From Dehalococcoidia bacterium (GTDB lineage Bacteria > Chloroflexota > Dehalococcoidia > Tepidiformales > Tepidiformaceae): a stretch of 64,000 bases of DNA. The stretch spans positions 1 through 64,000 of the forward strand of contig JAJDUR010000106.1 in NCBI GenBank assembly GCA_022826585.1, written 5' to 3'. Under the pieces are notes generated by a model. The model did not search any database and was not told the origin of the DNA. It saw only the letters and a list, made by a program, of their open reading frames with translations. This document shows, piece after piece, positions 15,602-23,829 of the stretch. Both the position numbers and the translations under genes were made by a program. Each line of letters opens with the position of its first letter. Positions within the stretch are counted from its first letter, which is position 1.

Positions 15602-17353
15602 TCAGCCCGCGTCGGGCGCCGTAACGCGGACCGTGATGATATCCGTACCGTGGTACTGCTGGTGCTCGACTGACTCCGCGTAGCTGCGCAGCAGCACCAG
15701 CGAAAGCTCCTCCTCTGCCGCTGCCAGCGAGTCGTGCTCCTGGATCTGGCGGATCTGGTCCTCGAGGTTCGCGTTCTCGCCGCCCCCGATGAACTCCAGG
15801 TCCGCCACCTCGCCCTCGCTCGAGGCGAGCACAACAAGCTGGCGCACCTCCTCTGGCTCCTCCGAATCGTCGCCCAGGCTCAGGTCAAGAGGCGCGAGCG
15901 TGAGCAGCGTCTCCTCCGCGACTGCGCTCAGGCGGTCCTGCATGGCCTGGTCCCACCCTCGCCGTTGCGCGAATCTCGTGATGAAGGCGTTCAGCTCCGG
16001 CAGGGCGTCGATGTGGAGCTGCGAGCGGAACCGCATGCGTCGCGGATTTGTGAGCTCCAGGTAGAGGATCATGGCGATGGCGGCCAGCCCGCCGGTGGTG
16101 ATGCCGCTCTTCAGCAGCGCGTTGCCTGCCCTCCCCACGTCCGGCAGCGCGAACAGCTCGAACTGGAACGACGCCGCGATCCAGAAGCACACCCCCGCGA
16201 TCGCGATCTTCTCCTGGCTCGCCTCGTGCTGGATCACCGTGCGGGCGCCGTCCACGAAGAGCGCGCCCGTGATGATGATCAGGTAGCCCGTCATCACCGG
16301 GCCGGGAATGCTGCTCAGCACCGCCGAGACCTTCGGCAGGAACGCCACCAGCAGCAGGATCAGCCCGATGCTGTAGCCCACCCGGCGCGCCGCCACGCTC
16401 GTGATCTGGATGAACGGGATGATGGCCGGGTTGACCGCGTTCGGAACCGTTCCCGCCAGCCCCGCGAAGAGATTGCTCGCGCCCGCGCCCGCCACCGCCC
16501 CCTGGACCTGCCGGAAGTCGACCGCGCGGTCGTCGCGCCAGGCCACCCGCTGCATCCCGATGGTCGCGCCGTTCGCCTGGATCGCGATGATCACGCCCAG
16601 GAAGAGGAACGACGGCACCAGCACCCAGAAGTCGATGCCGAAGTCGAATGCCAGGCCCGGCGCCTCGCCGGGCAGCCCGACCCAGGCGGCGTCCGTGATG
16701 CGGGTCGTGTCGTAGATGCCGAGCGCGCCCGCCACGATGCAGCCCACCACGATCCCAGCCAGCGGCGCCCAGAAGCGCAGCAGCGTCGATCGCCGCAGGA
16801 CCAGCGCCGCCGCCACCACCATCGTGACGAGAGCGGTCACCGAGGCCTCCTCGGGGTCCGCCTTCGTTGCCTCGTCCAGCAGGTCGAATACGACCGAGGC
16901 CAGCGTGATCGACAGGATCATCATGACCGTGCCGCTGACGGTCGGTGTGACGAAGCGGCGCAGGATAAAGAGCCAGCGTGAGACCACCAGCTGCACGATC
17001 GCGGAAACGATCACGAGCGTCGTGAGCGTCGCGGGACCGCCGTCGACGAGCGCGGTGATGCAGAAGGGAATGGCGAACGCGGCCGTGAACATTGGCAGCA
17101 CGGCCCCCGCCCCCACGAACCCCAGCCTCCGCACCTGGATGATCGTCGAGAGCCCCACCACGACCAGCGAGGCGAACACCATCCAGGTCACGTACGAGTT
17201 GCCGCGATCAGCGGCCGTCGCAACGATGACCGGCGTGACGAGCAGGGTGGCCGAAGCGATCAGGCTGAACTGGAGCCCGTAACCGGCAGAGCTCAGCAGG
17301 GGCGGGTTTTCGTCCGCCTCGTATCGGGGAACCTCGGGAGCCGCCGCTGCCAT
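15602..17353 (-). CDS. NCS2-type (SLC23) permease with C-terminal regulatory domain
   Basis: A 583-residue protein. About 440 residues form a 12-14 helix domain of the uracil/xanthine permease fold (PPLLSSAGYGLQFSLIASA near the start; GLAGTVPNAVNPAIIPFIQI corresponds to the substrate-loop region). It then carries about 140 soluble residues (from SQLHIDALPELNAFITRFA) that include WDQAMQDRLSAVAEETLLTL and a glycine-rich segment, resembling the N-box of RsbW/HATPase-like folds. The substrate is not a safe call: classic nucleobase-binding residues are not evident to me. The neighbouring carbonic anhydrase and SulP genes suggest joint function in anion transport. The domain fusion is unusual for NCS2. 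Confidence 0.75.
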   Translation of the reverse strand: MAAAAPEVPRYEADENPPLLSSAGYGLQFSLIASATLLVTPVIVATAADRGNSYVTWMVFASLVVVGLSTIIQVRRLGFVGAGAVLPMFTAAFAIPFCITALVDGGPATLTTLVIVSAIVQLVVSRWLFILRRFVTPTVSGTVMMILSITLASVVFDLLDEATKADPEEASVTALVTMVVAAALVLRRSTLLRFWAPLAGIVVGCIVAGALGIYDTTRITDAAWVGLPGEAPGLAFDFGIDFWVLVPSFLFLGVIIAIQANGATIGMQRVAWRDDRAVDFRQVQGAVAGAGASNLFAGLAGTVPNAVNPAIIPFIQITSVAARRVGYSIGLILLLVAFLPKVSAVLSSIPGPVMTGYLIIITGALFVDGARTVIQHEASQEKIAIAGVCFWIAASFQFELFALPDVGRAGNALLKSGITTGGLAAIAMILYLELTNPRRMRFRSQLHIDALPELNAFITRFAQRRGWDQAMQDRLSAVAEETLLTLAPLDLSLGDDSEEPEEVRQLVVLASSEGEVADLEFIGGGENANLEDQIRQIQEHDSLAAAEEELSLVLLRSYAESVEHQQYHGTDIITVRVTAPDAG

Positions 17354-17533
17354 CGCGCGTCATTCTAGGCGGGAGGCCCACCCCCTTGCTCCACTCCTTG
17401 AGAGGCTCGCTCCTTCCCCTGCCCCCATGTCGTCTCGCATACAGCGTCACGCGCTTCCATTCGGTAGGCTCCGCCTCGCTGGTAAGAGCGACCGTCGAGC
17501 GTTCCTTCGCTGTGAGAGGAAGGGGTAGCCGTC

Positions 17534-18682
17534 ATGATCGAATGGCTAGGCATTGAGCAACTGTTCGAGCTCTCCACCGGCGACAAGATCGCCGGCCTCT
17601 TCACCCCCCTGATGATCTTCATCGCCTTCGCGATTGCGACGGTGGTCCTGCCGGGAAGGTGGGTGCCCGGGTACGCCGTCGACAAAGCGACCGGCGAACC
17701 CCGCAGGTACCGGCTCAACGGCATCCTCGTGTTCGTCATCGCCGTGCTCATCTGGGGCTTCGAGCTGATCCCCGGCCTCGAGCGCGACTGGTTCTACCGC
17801 ACCTCGCTCTACGCCGTCGCCGGTGGCACCGGCTTCGCGGTGCTCTTCACGGCCCTCGCGGTGTACAGCCAGCCAAAGACGGAGAACAGGAATCCGCTCG
17901 TCGACTTCTACCTCGGCCGCGTCCAGGAGATCAGGTTCTTCAACGATCGCCTCGACCTGAAGATGACCTTCTACGTGGTGGGCGGAACGATGCTCGGCAT
18001 CAACGCCATGTCGGGCGCGGCCTGGCACTACGAGGAGTTCAGCCCGACGGGCGAGGTCAACCTGGGCGTCTTCGTCTACGCGGCCATCTTCACCTTCTAC
18101 GTCTTCGACTACCACGTCTTCGAGCGCGTCCAGCTCTACACCTTCGACCTTATCCACGAAAAGATGGGCTTCAAGATGTTCTGGGGCGACATCGTCGTCT
18201 ACGGCTGGCTCTTCATCGTCCCGCTGTACGGCATGGCGGCCTACCCCGACCCCGGCTTCGGTACGGTCTGGACGTACGTCTGGATCATCGGCACCTCGGC
18301 CCTCTTCCTCATCGGGTGGGGCATCTCTCGTGGCGCCAACATGCAGAAGTACACCTTCAAGCGCTGGCCCGAGCGCAAGTTCCTCGGGATCATCGAGCCC
18401 CGCTACATCGAAGCGGGGGACCGCAAGATCCTGACCAGTGGCCTCTGGGGCGCCGCTCGCCACTTCAACTACCTGGGCGAGGGCTTCTTCGCGCTGGCCG
18501 TCGGCCTCTCCTTCGGCCACTTCGATGTCGCCTGGTCCTGGGCCTACGCGATCTTCGTCATCTCCATGTTCACCTGGCGCCAACGCGAGGATGACGTGGC
18601 CTGCGCCGAGAAGTACGGCGAGGAGAAGTGGGCCGAGTACCAGGAGAAGGTGCCCTACCGGATCGTCCCCGGCATCTACTAG
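17534..18682 (+). CDS. ERG4/ERG24-family sterol reductase homologue
   Basis: A 382-residue membrane protein with about nine hydrophobic segments. The C-terminal third carries the hallmarks of C14/C7/C24 sterol reductases: LTSGLWGAARHFNYLGEG (307-324), WRQREDDVACAEKYGEEKW (346-364) and VPYRIVPGIY at the very end. NRNPLVDFYLGR near residue 116 also matches the family. Eukaryotic members reduce ring or side-chain double bonds of sterols with NADPH; a few bacteria have functional homologues. The C-terminal NADPH region is intact. No squalene cyclase or other sterol gene is in the window, so the substrate could be another isoprenoid. GAGGAAGGGG precedes the ATG. It diverges from the NCS2 permease. 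Confidence 0.88.
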   Translation: MIEWLGIEQLFELSTGDKIAGLFTPLMIFIAFAIATVVLPGRWVPGYAVDKATGEPRRYRLNGILVFVIAVLIWGFELIPGLERDWFYRTSLYAVAGGTGFAVLFTALAVYSQPKTENRNPLVDFYLGRVQEIRFFNDRLDLKMTFYVVGGTMLGINAMSGAAWHYEEFSPTGEVNLGVFVYAAIFTFYVFDYHVFERVQLYTFDLIHEKMGFKMFWGDIVVYGWLFIVPLYGMAAYPDPGFGTVWTYVWIIGTSALFLIGWGISRGANMQKYTFKRWPERKFLGIIEPRYIEAGDRKILTSGLWGAARHFNYLGEGFFALAVGLSFGHFDVAWSWAYAIFVISMFTWRQREDDVACAEKYGEEKWAEYQEKVPYRIVPGIY

Positions 18683-18757
18683 GAAGACCTCCGGCTAGGA
18701 CGTGCTCCGGCGGCGCCGCGCGATGGCAGGCGCGGGACTGCGGCGCTCCCGCCCCGG

Positions 18758-19249
18758 CTAGTCGACCTCCGCGTAGGTGAGCAGCCACTCTCCGTCGAAC
18801 TGCTCGTAGATGAACTTCATGAGGACCGCGCTCCCGTTGAATCGCGCCTTGTGCTTGAGCTCCCACTTGCCGGGCTCGATCTCCCGGGGCGGCGAGGTCT
18901 CCTCCGCGATGAAGACCGTGCCACGGCTCTTGAAGGGCTCCATGTTGCGCCGGACTTCTTCCTCCTCGGTTTCCCAGTAGCTGGGCGCGTAAAACTGCCT
19001 CAGGTCTTCAGGCTTGTACGTGTTGTAGACGTCCCAGAGTTCCATGGTCCTTGCGCTGAGGTACGTGGCCACCTCTTGCTGCTCGGGCGAGAGCGGCTCC
19101 TGGGGTGGGGGTGGTTCCGGGTCGCCGCCGCCGCATGCCGCCGAGGCGGCCAGGGCGAGCGACGCCAGGGCCAGCAGCAAGCGCGGCGCCCCGCGTTTGC
19201 CGAGCGAATAGGTCCGGGTGGGGCGTAGAAGGCGGTAGCTGTCTATCAC
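18758..19249 (-). CDS. Hypothetical lipoprotein
   Basis: A 163-residue protein from a GTG at 19249. A long basic N-region and hydrophobic stretch end in ASAAC, giving lipidated Cys39, then a Gly/Pro linker. The mature part (about 55-163) is mixed alpha/beta with QFYAPSYWETEEEEV and a last strand EWLLTYAEVD. The overall pattern resembles NTF2/DUF4878-like secreted domains, but I cannot assign a family. It is convergent with the sterol reductase and 270 bases from the next gene. That gap holds a 6-bp GGACTC/GAGTCC hairpin at 19443-19457 and nothing else I recognise. Confidence 0.75.
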   Translation of the reverse strand: MIDSYRLLRPTRTYSLGKRGAPRLLLALASLALAASAACGGGDPEPPPPQEPLSPEQQEVATYLSARTMELWDVYNTYKPEDLRQFYAPSYWETEEEEVRRNMEPFKSRGTVFIAEETSPPREIEPGKWELKHKARFNGSAVLMKFIYEQFDGEWLLTYAEVD

Positions 19250-19518
19250 GGCGCCCTCGATTCTACGTTCCGGGAGCCGGACCAGCGATACCCGCTACAC
19301 GCCAAACCGCCCCACGAGCGTCGTAGTGCATGGTCTCCATACAGGGCGACCCATCGATCGGTCCCATCATGTGGCCCGCCCGCCATGCGGGGCGCCGCCG
19401 GCCGGGTGGCTCTCTGGGCCGATGCGTATTGAGATATAGTCCGGACTCGAAGAGTCCCCGTGAGGCACTCGGAAAGCATGGCGGCGCCAGGTTCACGGGT
19501 CATACGTAGGATGGGGTA

Positions 19519-20571
19519 GTGGCCAGGACACCGAAACCGGGTTTGCTCGTCACCGCCATGGTGGCCCTCATGATCGCGGTCGTCGCCGTCGCGTGCGGGT
19601 CCGACGATGAAGCCGAGCCCACCGCAGCCCCGACGCAGGAGCCGGCGGCGGCGCAGGCCACTCCCATACCCACCCCGCTGGTCGAGTCGGCAGGCTCGCT
19701 GGAGGACTTGTTCATTAGCGATGCCACCACCGGCCGCGACGTCATCGCGCGCATCTCCGAGGACGAGAGAGACTGCCTCCGCGGCGCTATCGGCAGCGAG
19801 CTGTACCAGGCCATGCTGGACATCCCCATGCAGAGGCTCGTTGGGGAAGTTGGGAGTTCGGGCGCGGGTTCCTTCCTCGGTTGCCTGACGGACGACAACG
19901 TTGTGCTCATGGGTCTGGTACTGGTCGATTCCTATCACGGAAGAAACGATCCCGAGGCGCGCGCGTGCGCCATCGCCGTCGGGCGCGCGAACCCCGAAGT
20001 CATTCGCGTCAGGTTCGAGCTGCTGCGTCCGGCACTCGAGGACACCGACACCGCTGCCCTGTTCGCCTCCACCAAGGAGCTGTTCGACTGCCTCGATGTG
20101 ACGGAGCAGGTGAACGTACTCGTCCGCCTCACGACGAGACTGGACGCCGAAGACAGCTTCACCGGCGAGGACGTCGTCGCGATGCTCCCCGAAGAGGAGG
20201 TGTCGTGCATACGAGACCGGGTCGGCGAGGAACTATTCCAGACGTTCCTCGGCGCTACGGTTACGGAAGCGTTCGCGCCCGCCGCGGTTTCCCTGCTCGA
20301 CTGCCTCACGCTCGGGAGCAAGACCGCGCTCTTCGCCGCGTTCACCGCATCCCGGGTCGAAGGGCTGCGTCAGGAGGCCGTGGTGTGCATGGCCACCCTC
20401 GTCGCCGATAGCCCTCACGTCCTGGCCCTCGGGTTCGGCACCCTCGACGTCGACCAGCTGGAAGAGAGCGATCTGGCCCGGCTCGGCGACGAGGCCGCCA
20501 GGCTCTTCGACTGCCTCAACTCCGAAGAGGTCTACCAGGTGTTGACGCTGCCCGCCGTCGTCGAACAGTAG
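19519..20571 (+). CDS. Hypothetical lipoprotein with two tandem cysteine-containing repeats
   Basis: A 350-residue protein from a GTG at 19519. Lipobox AVAC gives lipidated Cys26, followed by a Pro/Thr/Ala linker to about residue 56. The rest is two copies of a roughly 120-residue helical unit (about 79-203 and 223-345). Each contains four cysteines with nearly the same spacing (86, 122, 150, 191 and 230, 262, 290, 332), and shared phrases such as GSELYQAML/GEELFQTFL and LFDCL at both ends. The four Cys per unit probably form two disulfides outside the cell. No family recognised. No clear operon partner; it converges on feoB. Confidence 0.8.
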   Translation: MARTPKPGLLVTAMVALMIAVVAVACGSDDEAEPTAAPTQEPAAAQATPIPTPLVESAGSLEDLFISDATTGRDVIARISEDERDCLRGAIGSELYQAMLDIPMQRLVGEVGSSGAGSFLGCLTDDNVVLMGLVLVDSYHGRNDPEARACAIAVGRANPEVIRVRFELLRPALEDTDTAALFASTKELFDCLDVTEQVNVLVRLTTRLDAEDSFTGEDVVAMLPEEEVSCIRDRVGEELFQTFLGATVTEAFAPAAVSLLDCLTLGSKTALFAAFTASRVEGLRQEAVVCMATLVADSPHVLALGFGTLDVDQLEESDLARLGDEAARLFDCLNSEEVYQVLTLPAVVEQ

Positions 20572-20647
20572 AGCAACGAAGCAGCGCCGGCTCGGTACAC
20601 GCGGGCCGGTCGCGATGCAGCTTCACCCGGGGCCTGGACGGGGAGGG

Positions 20648-22306
20648 TCACCCGCCGAACGCGGCCGCGGTCCAGCCGATGGCGACGGTAATCGCGACGG
20701 CGAAGGAGGCCTGTTGCACGAGAACCCTGCCCGTGAACCGTAGCCCGAGTTCGCGCCCAATCGTGATCGCGGTGACCAGGCATGGCAGCACCGTTCCCGC
20801 GAGGAAGGTGGCCACCAGCAGCTGGGTTGCGCTCAAGGAGGCCACGGTGCCCTCCTCGGCCAGGAGCAGAATCCCGTCCTTCCGGACGGCGGCCAGCACG
20901 GTCGGCAATGCCGCGTCCACCGGCAGTGCGAACACGGCCATCGCCGGCCCCAGCAGGCCCCCCGCTGCATCGAGCACGCCCGACCAGTCGAGGAGCGAGG
21001 CGACCATGGCGATCGCGAAGAAGGTCGGAAGTGCCGTGCGGAAGAATGCCCAGATCGTCCCTCGCGCCTCCGCGCCGACTGCCGCGAACGACGGCCGGGT
21101 GAGGAAGGTGCGCGGCTCGATGAGGAGTGTGTTGAGCGTCGACCGCGCGGCAGGGTCGCTGGTGAGGCGCGTGTAGACCAGCGTCGCCGCGACCAGCAGC
21201 ACCAGGTACGGCACGACGAGACCGCTACTGCCCGCGGCGGCGAAGACCGCGAGCGTCGCGCCGAGCTGGTAGGAGCAGGCGGATCCGAAGGAAATCGCGC
21301 CGACGGTAGTCGGTCGGGTGCAGGCAGAGCAGGAGCGTGTCGAAACGATCGCCGGGACATTGCACCCGAAGCCCATCAGCACGCGCGTCACGTCGCGCCC
21401 GTGCAGGCCAACCGGCCGCAACAGGGGATGGAGGGCCGTCCCGATGCGGTCGGCGAGACCGCTCGCCTTGTAGACGCTGATCACCACCGAATAGACCAGC
21501 ACCGTGGGGACCGCCCAGACGAACAGCAGCGGTCCCATCGTGAGCAGGCCGTAATCACCGGCGAGCACGGCGCCGAGCGGTCCCGGCCAGCCCACGATTC
21601 TCTCGGCCAGGGGTATCGTGCCCGCCTCGACCAGCGGCTCGAGCCATGCGGCGACTTGGTTCGCACCGAGCACGGCGAGCAGCGCCGGCACGACGAGGAG
21701 GAGGGCGGCGGTCGCTGGACCTGCGAACTTATGGTCGAGGAGTCCGCGCTGTGGCTCGATCCGCCACCCCGCCCGCACCGGCGTTCGCTCATGGCGGACG
21801 GTTCCGGGCGCCGTGACGGCGGCCTGCAATTCCTCGAGCGCCGCCGCATCGGGACGGCGCGCGTCGAGCACCACGAATGTCAGTCCCGTTGCCAGCGCCA
21901 TGCGCGCGATCGCTTCGCGGGCGGCCGCATGGTCGGCGACGAGGTCCCAGCGCGTCACGGCGATGCTCGCCCGCTTCCCCTGTACGAGAGGCAGCAGGAG
22001 GTCGAGGTCCTCGTCGAGCTGCGTCGCGGAGGCGACGAGCAACACCTCGTCCGCGTCTCCGAGCGCCTCCAGCGTGAGCCGCACGATGTCGGCATCGGAG
22101 GCGCGGTGCAGCCCCGGCGTGTCAACGAAGACCCGGTTGGGGGTCGTGTACTCCCCGCAGGACACGGTGGTGCCGCGGAAGTTCACGCTCCGCGCGGGCT
22201 GGCCCGTCAGGGCACGGACGAGGACGGACTTGCCGACGCTCGCGCGTCCGAGGAGCAGCGTGGTAGGGGGCGCCGCGACGTCGGTGTCACGTTGCTCAGC
22301 ACGCAC
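20648..22306 (-). CDS. feoB: FeoB-type ferrous iron transporter
   Basis: A 552-residue protein from a GTG at 22306, chosen because upstream codons overlap the preceding gene and are not protein-like. The GTPase domain has G1 GRASVGKS at 20-27, DTPG at 62-65, and TRWD at 118-121 where NKxD is usual, a divergent G4. The membrane part has the FeoB gate motifs: GFGCNVPAIVSTRS followed by a Cys pair (SCSACTRPTT), and later a second gate region. It imports Fe(II). It is shorter than the about 700-residue E. coli protein and lacks a fused FeoA. It overlaps the flavoprotein gene by 11 bases and follows the AT-rich palindrome at 23512, so both are probably iron-regulated. Confidence 0.9.
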   Translation of the reverse strand: MRAEQRDTDVAAPPTTLLLGRASVGKSVLVRALTGQPARSVNFRGTTVSCGEYTTPNRVFVDTPGLHRASDADIVRLTLEALGDADEVLLVASATQLDEDLDLLLPLVQGKRASIAVTRWDLVADHAAAREAIARMALATGLTFVVLDARRPDAAALEELQAAVTAPGTVRHERTPVRAGWRIEPQRGLLDHKFAGPATAALLLVVPALLAVLGANQVAAWLEPLVEAGTIPLAERIVGWPGPLGAVLAGDYGLLTMGPLLFVWAVPTVLVYSVVISVYKASGLADRIGTALHPLLRPVGLHGRDVTRVLMGFGCNVPAIVSTRSCSACTRPTTVGAISFGSACSYQLGATLAVFAAAGSSGLVVPYLVLLVAATLVYTRLTSDPAARSTLNTLLIEPRTFLTRPSFAAVGAEARGTIWAFFRTALPTFFAIAMVASLLDWSGVLDAAGGLLGPAMAVFALPVDAALPTVLAAVRKDGILLLAEEGTVASLSATQLLVATFLAGTVLPCLVTAITIGRELGLRFTGRVLVQQASFAVAITVAIGWTAAAFGG

Positions 22307-23462
22307 AGGTTTCGGCGCAGCAGGAGAGGTCGTCGAGGTACAACCCCACCGAGCGGCGGGCGGCAACGGCTTCCGTGGTGTCCATTCCGAAGCGCTGTGC
22401 GATCGCGTCGGCGACGACCGCGAAGCGCTGGCGGAACTTGTAGATGAAGCAGAACCGCACGCCCCGGTGCTGGACCATCGGACCGGCGAGGAACAGGCCG
22501 GGCACGAGCGTGGATTCGTCGGCCTCTTCCGTGACGACGGGGCCGCCGGCCTCGTCGCATTCGATCATGCCCTCGAGGTGGCCGAGCGACCCCGCGAAGC
22601 CGGTCGCGAGGATCGGGCGCGTCTCGCTCGCCCACTCGCGGCCGTCCGAGGCTCGGACGACCCAGGCGTCACCGTCCTCGCGCACCGACGTGACGTCGAC
22701 ATCCTCGACAAGGTCCACGAAGCCCGTGTTGTTGGCCCATGCGAGACGTTCGCGGGTATACGGGGAGAGGGAGAGGCTGGGGTCCGGCTCGTCGCTATTC
22801 CAGGTCGCCGTCCGCGCCAGCACGGTCACGTTCTTCTGCAGCTGCGCGAGCGCCACGGTTGCATCGGCGGCGCTCTCGTAGCCGCCGATCACCGTGAAGC
22901 GGTCGCCCTGGAGATCCCGCCATGTGCCGACCTCGGCGGTGTGGCAGCACCACTCGGCGCCCCTGAACGAGTTGCGCTCCGGATACTGGAACTCCCCCGC
23001 CGCCCAGATGACATGTTGCGCTCGCACCGGTCGGTCGGCCGTCGTGAGCGTGAACGTTCCGTCGCCTTCCGCCGTGAGGGAGTGGACATCGACGCCGGAT
23101 TCCACCTGGAGCTGATAGTGCTGAACGACGAAGTCGAGGTACTGCGCGAAGGCCATGCCGCTGGGGTGTTCGCGGTCGAGCGAGTAGGCGGGCGAGGTGT
23201 TGGGGACGATCGCGTTGAGGTCGAGCAGCCCAAACGCGTTCGAAGTGAACGACGGCGTGATGAAGCGCATCTCCGTCGGCCACTGCCGGAACGAGGCGCC
23301 GACCTCGTAGCGATCGAGGATCACGGTGTCGTCGACGCCGAACTCCTTGAGGGCGGCCGCGCATCCGAGCCCGGCCGCCCCGGCGCCCACGATCGCGACC
23401 TGATGGAGGTGCGATCCATCCGGATCATGGTCTCGCTGCGGCTGTGCGCCCTTCTCGTTCAT
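22296..23462 (-). CDS. FAD/NAD(P)-dependent oxidoreductase with Cys-rich C-terminus, paired with FeoB
   Basis: A 388-residue flavoprotein. VAIVGAGAAGLGCAAAL at 22-38 is the FAD-binding Rossmann motif. FTVIGGYESAADATVALAQL near 185-204 is the NAD(P)-binding motif. ATGFAGSLGHL (about 300) is the ATG motif of flavin monooxygenase/YpdA-like enzymes. The last residues are SCCAETCAC: four Cys at the C-terminus that could form a redox or metal site. The ATG at 23462 is 25 residues before the Rossmann strand. It is the first gene of a two-gene unit with feoB (11-base overlap). Coupling suggests a role in ferric reduction or thiol redox during iron uptake; that is inference. Confidence 0.85.
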   Translation of the reverse strand: MNEKGAQPQRDHDPDGSHLHQVAIVGAGAAGLGCAAALKEFGVDDTVILDRYEVGASFRQWPTEMRFITPSFTSNAFGLLDLNAIVPNTSPAYSLDREHPSGMAFAQYLDFVVQHYQLQVESGVDVHSLTAEGDGTFTLTTADRPVRAQHVIWAAGEFQYPERNSFRGAEWCCHTAEVGTWRDLQGDRFTVIGGYESAADATVALAQLQKNVTVLARTATWNSDEPDPSLSLSPYTRERLAWANNTGFVDLVEDVDVTSVREDGDAWVVRASDGREWASETRPILATGFAGSLGHLEGMIECDEAGGPVVTEEADESTLVPGLFLAGPMVQHRGVRFCFIYKFRQRFAVVADAIAQRFGMDTTEAVAARRSVGLYLDDLSCCAETCAC

Positions 23463-23511
23463 GCGGCCATTCCTTCCGAGGTCTTGCTGACGATGCCCAA
23501 TGTCGCAGAAA

Positions 23512-23526
23512 TGATATTTAGTATCA
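23512..23526. promoter_or_regulatory. AT-rich palindrome upstream of the flavoprotein-feoB operon, candidate iron-regulator site
   Basis: TGATATTTAGTATCA is a perfect 5-5 inverted repeat (TGATA/TATCA) with a 5-base centre. It lies 50-64 bases ahead of the ATG at 23462, in an AT-rich patch of a GC-rich genome. Position and shape suit a Fur- or DtxR/IdeR-type operator overlapping the promoter of an iron-uptake operon. It does not match the classic E. coli Fur box closely, so the regulator is unknown. Confidence 0.45.
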
Positions 23527-23722
23527 ATGCACCGGCCCTGGTCGGCCGACTTGTAGCCGGGGCCCGGTCGCCCCGCGGAGAGAAGCAGCGGGCCCCGACC
23601 GCGTGCGTACTCGCGCAGGAGGCTCGCGTCTGTACTGGTTCCACAGGCCCGCTCACGCACCCGCATCGGCTTCCGGAAGTCAGCCCGCAGTCGTGGCGGT
23701 ACAGGTCCACCATGGCCGGATC

Positions 23723-23799
23723 TGGTGGGCGATGAGGGACTCGAACCCCCGGCCTCTTCGGTGTAAGCGAAGCGCTCTAACCGGCTGAGCTAATCGCCC
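23723..23799 (-). tRNA. tRNA-Val(TAC)
   Basis: Complete cloverleaf on the minus strand. Acceptor GGGCGAT pairs with ATCGCCC, the D arm begins GCTC, and the anticodon arm is CTTCG-CTTACAC-CGAAG giving TAC. The T arm is CCGGG-GTTCGAG-TCCCTC-like with the conserved GGTTCGA. The 3' CCA is encoded (ACCA at 23723-23726), unlike the tRNA-Arg at 4552. Confidence 0.95.
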
Positions 23800-23829
23800 C
23801 CGCGACCCCGCCAGTCTACCCGCCTGCCC

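Noticed and set aside
19443..19457. GGACTC-GAA-GAGTCC hairpin as a terminator
   Set aside because: The stem is short, has no following T run and lies upstream of a rightward gene rather than after one.
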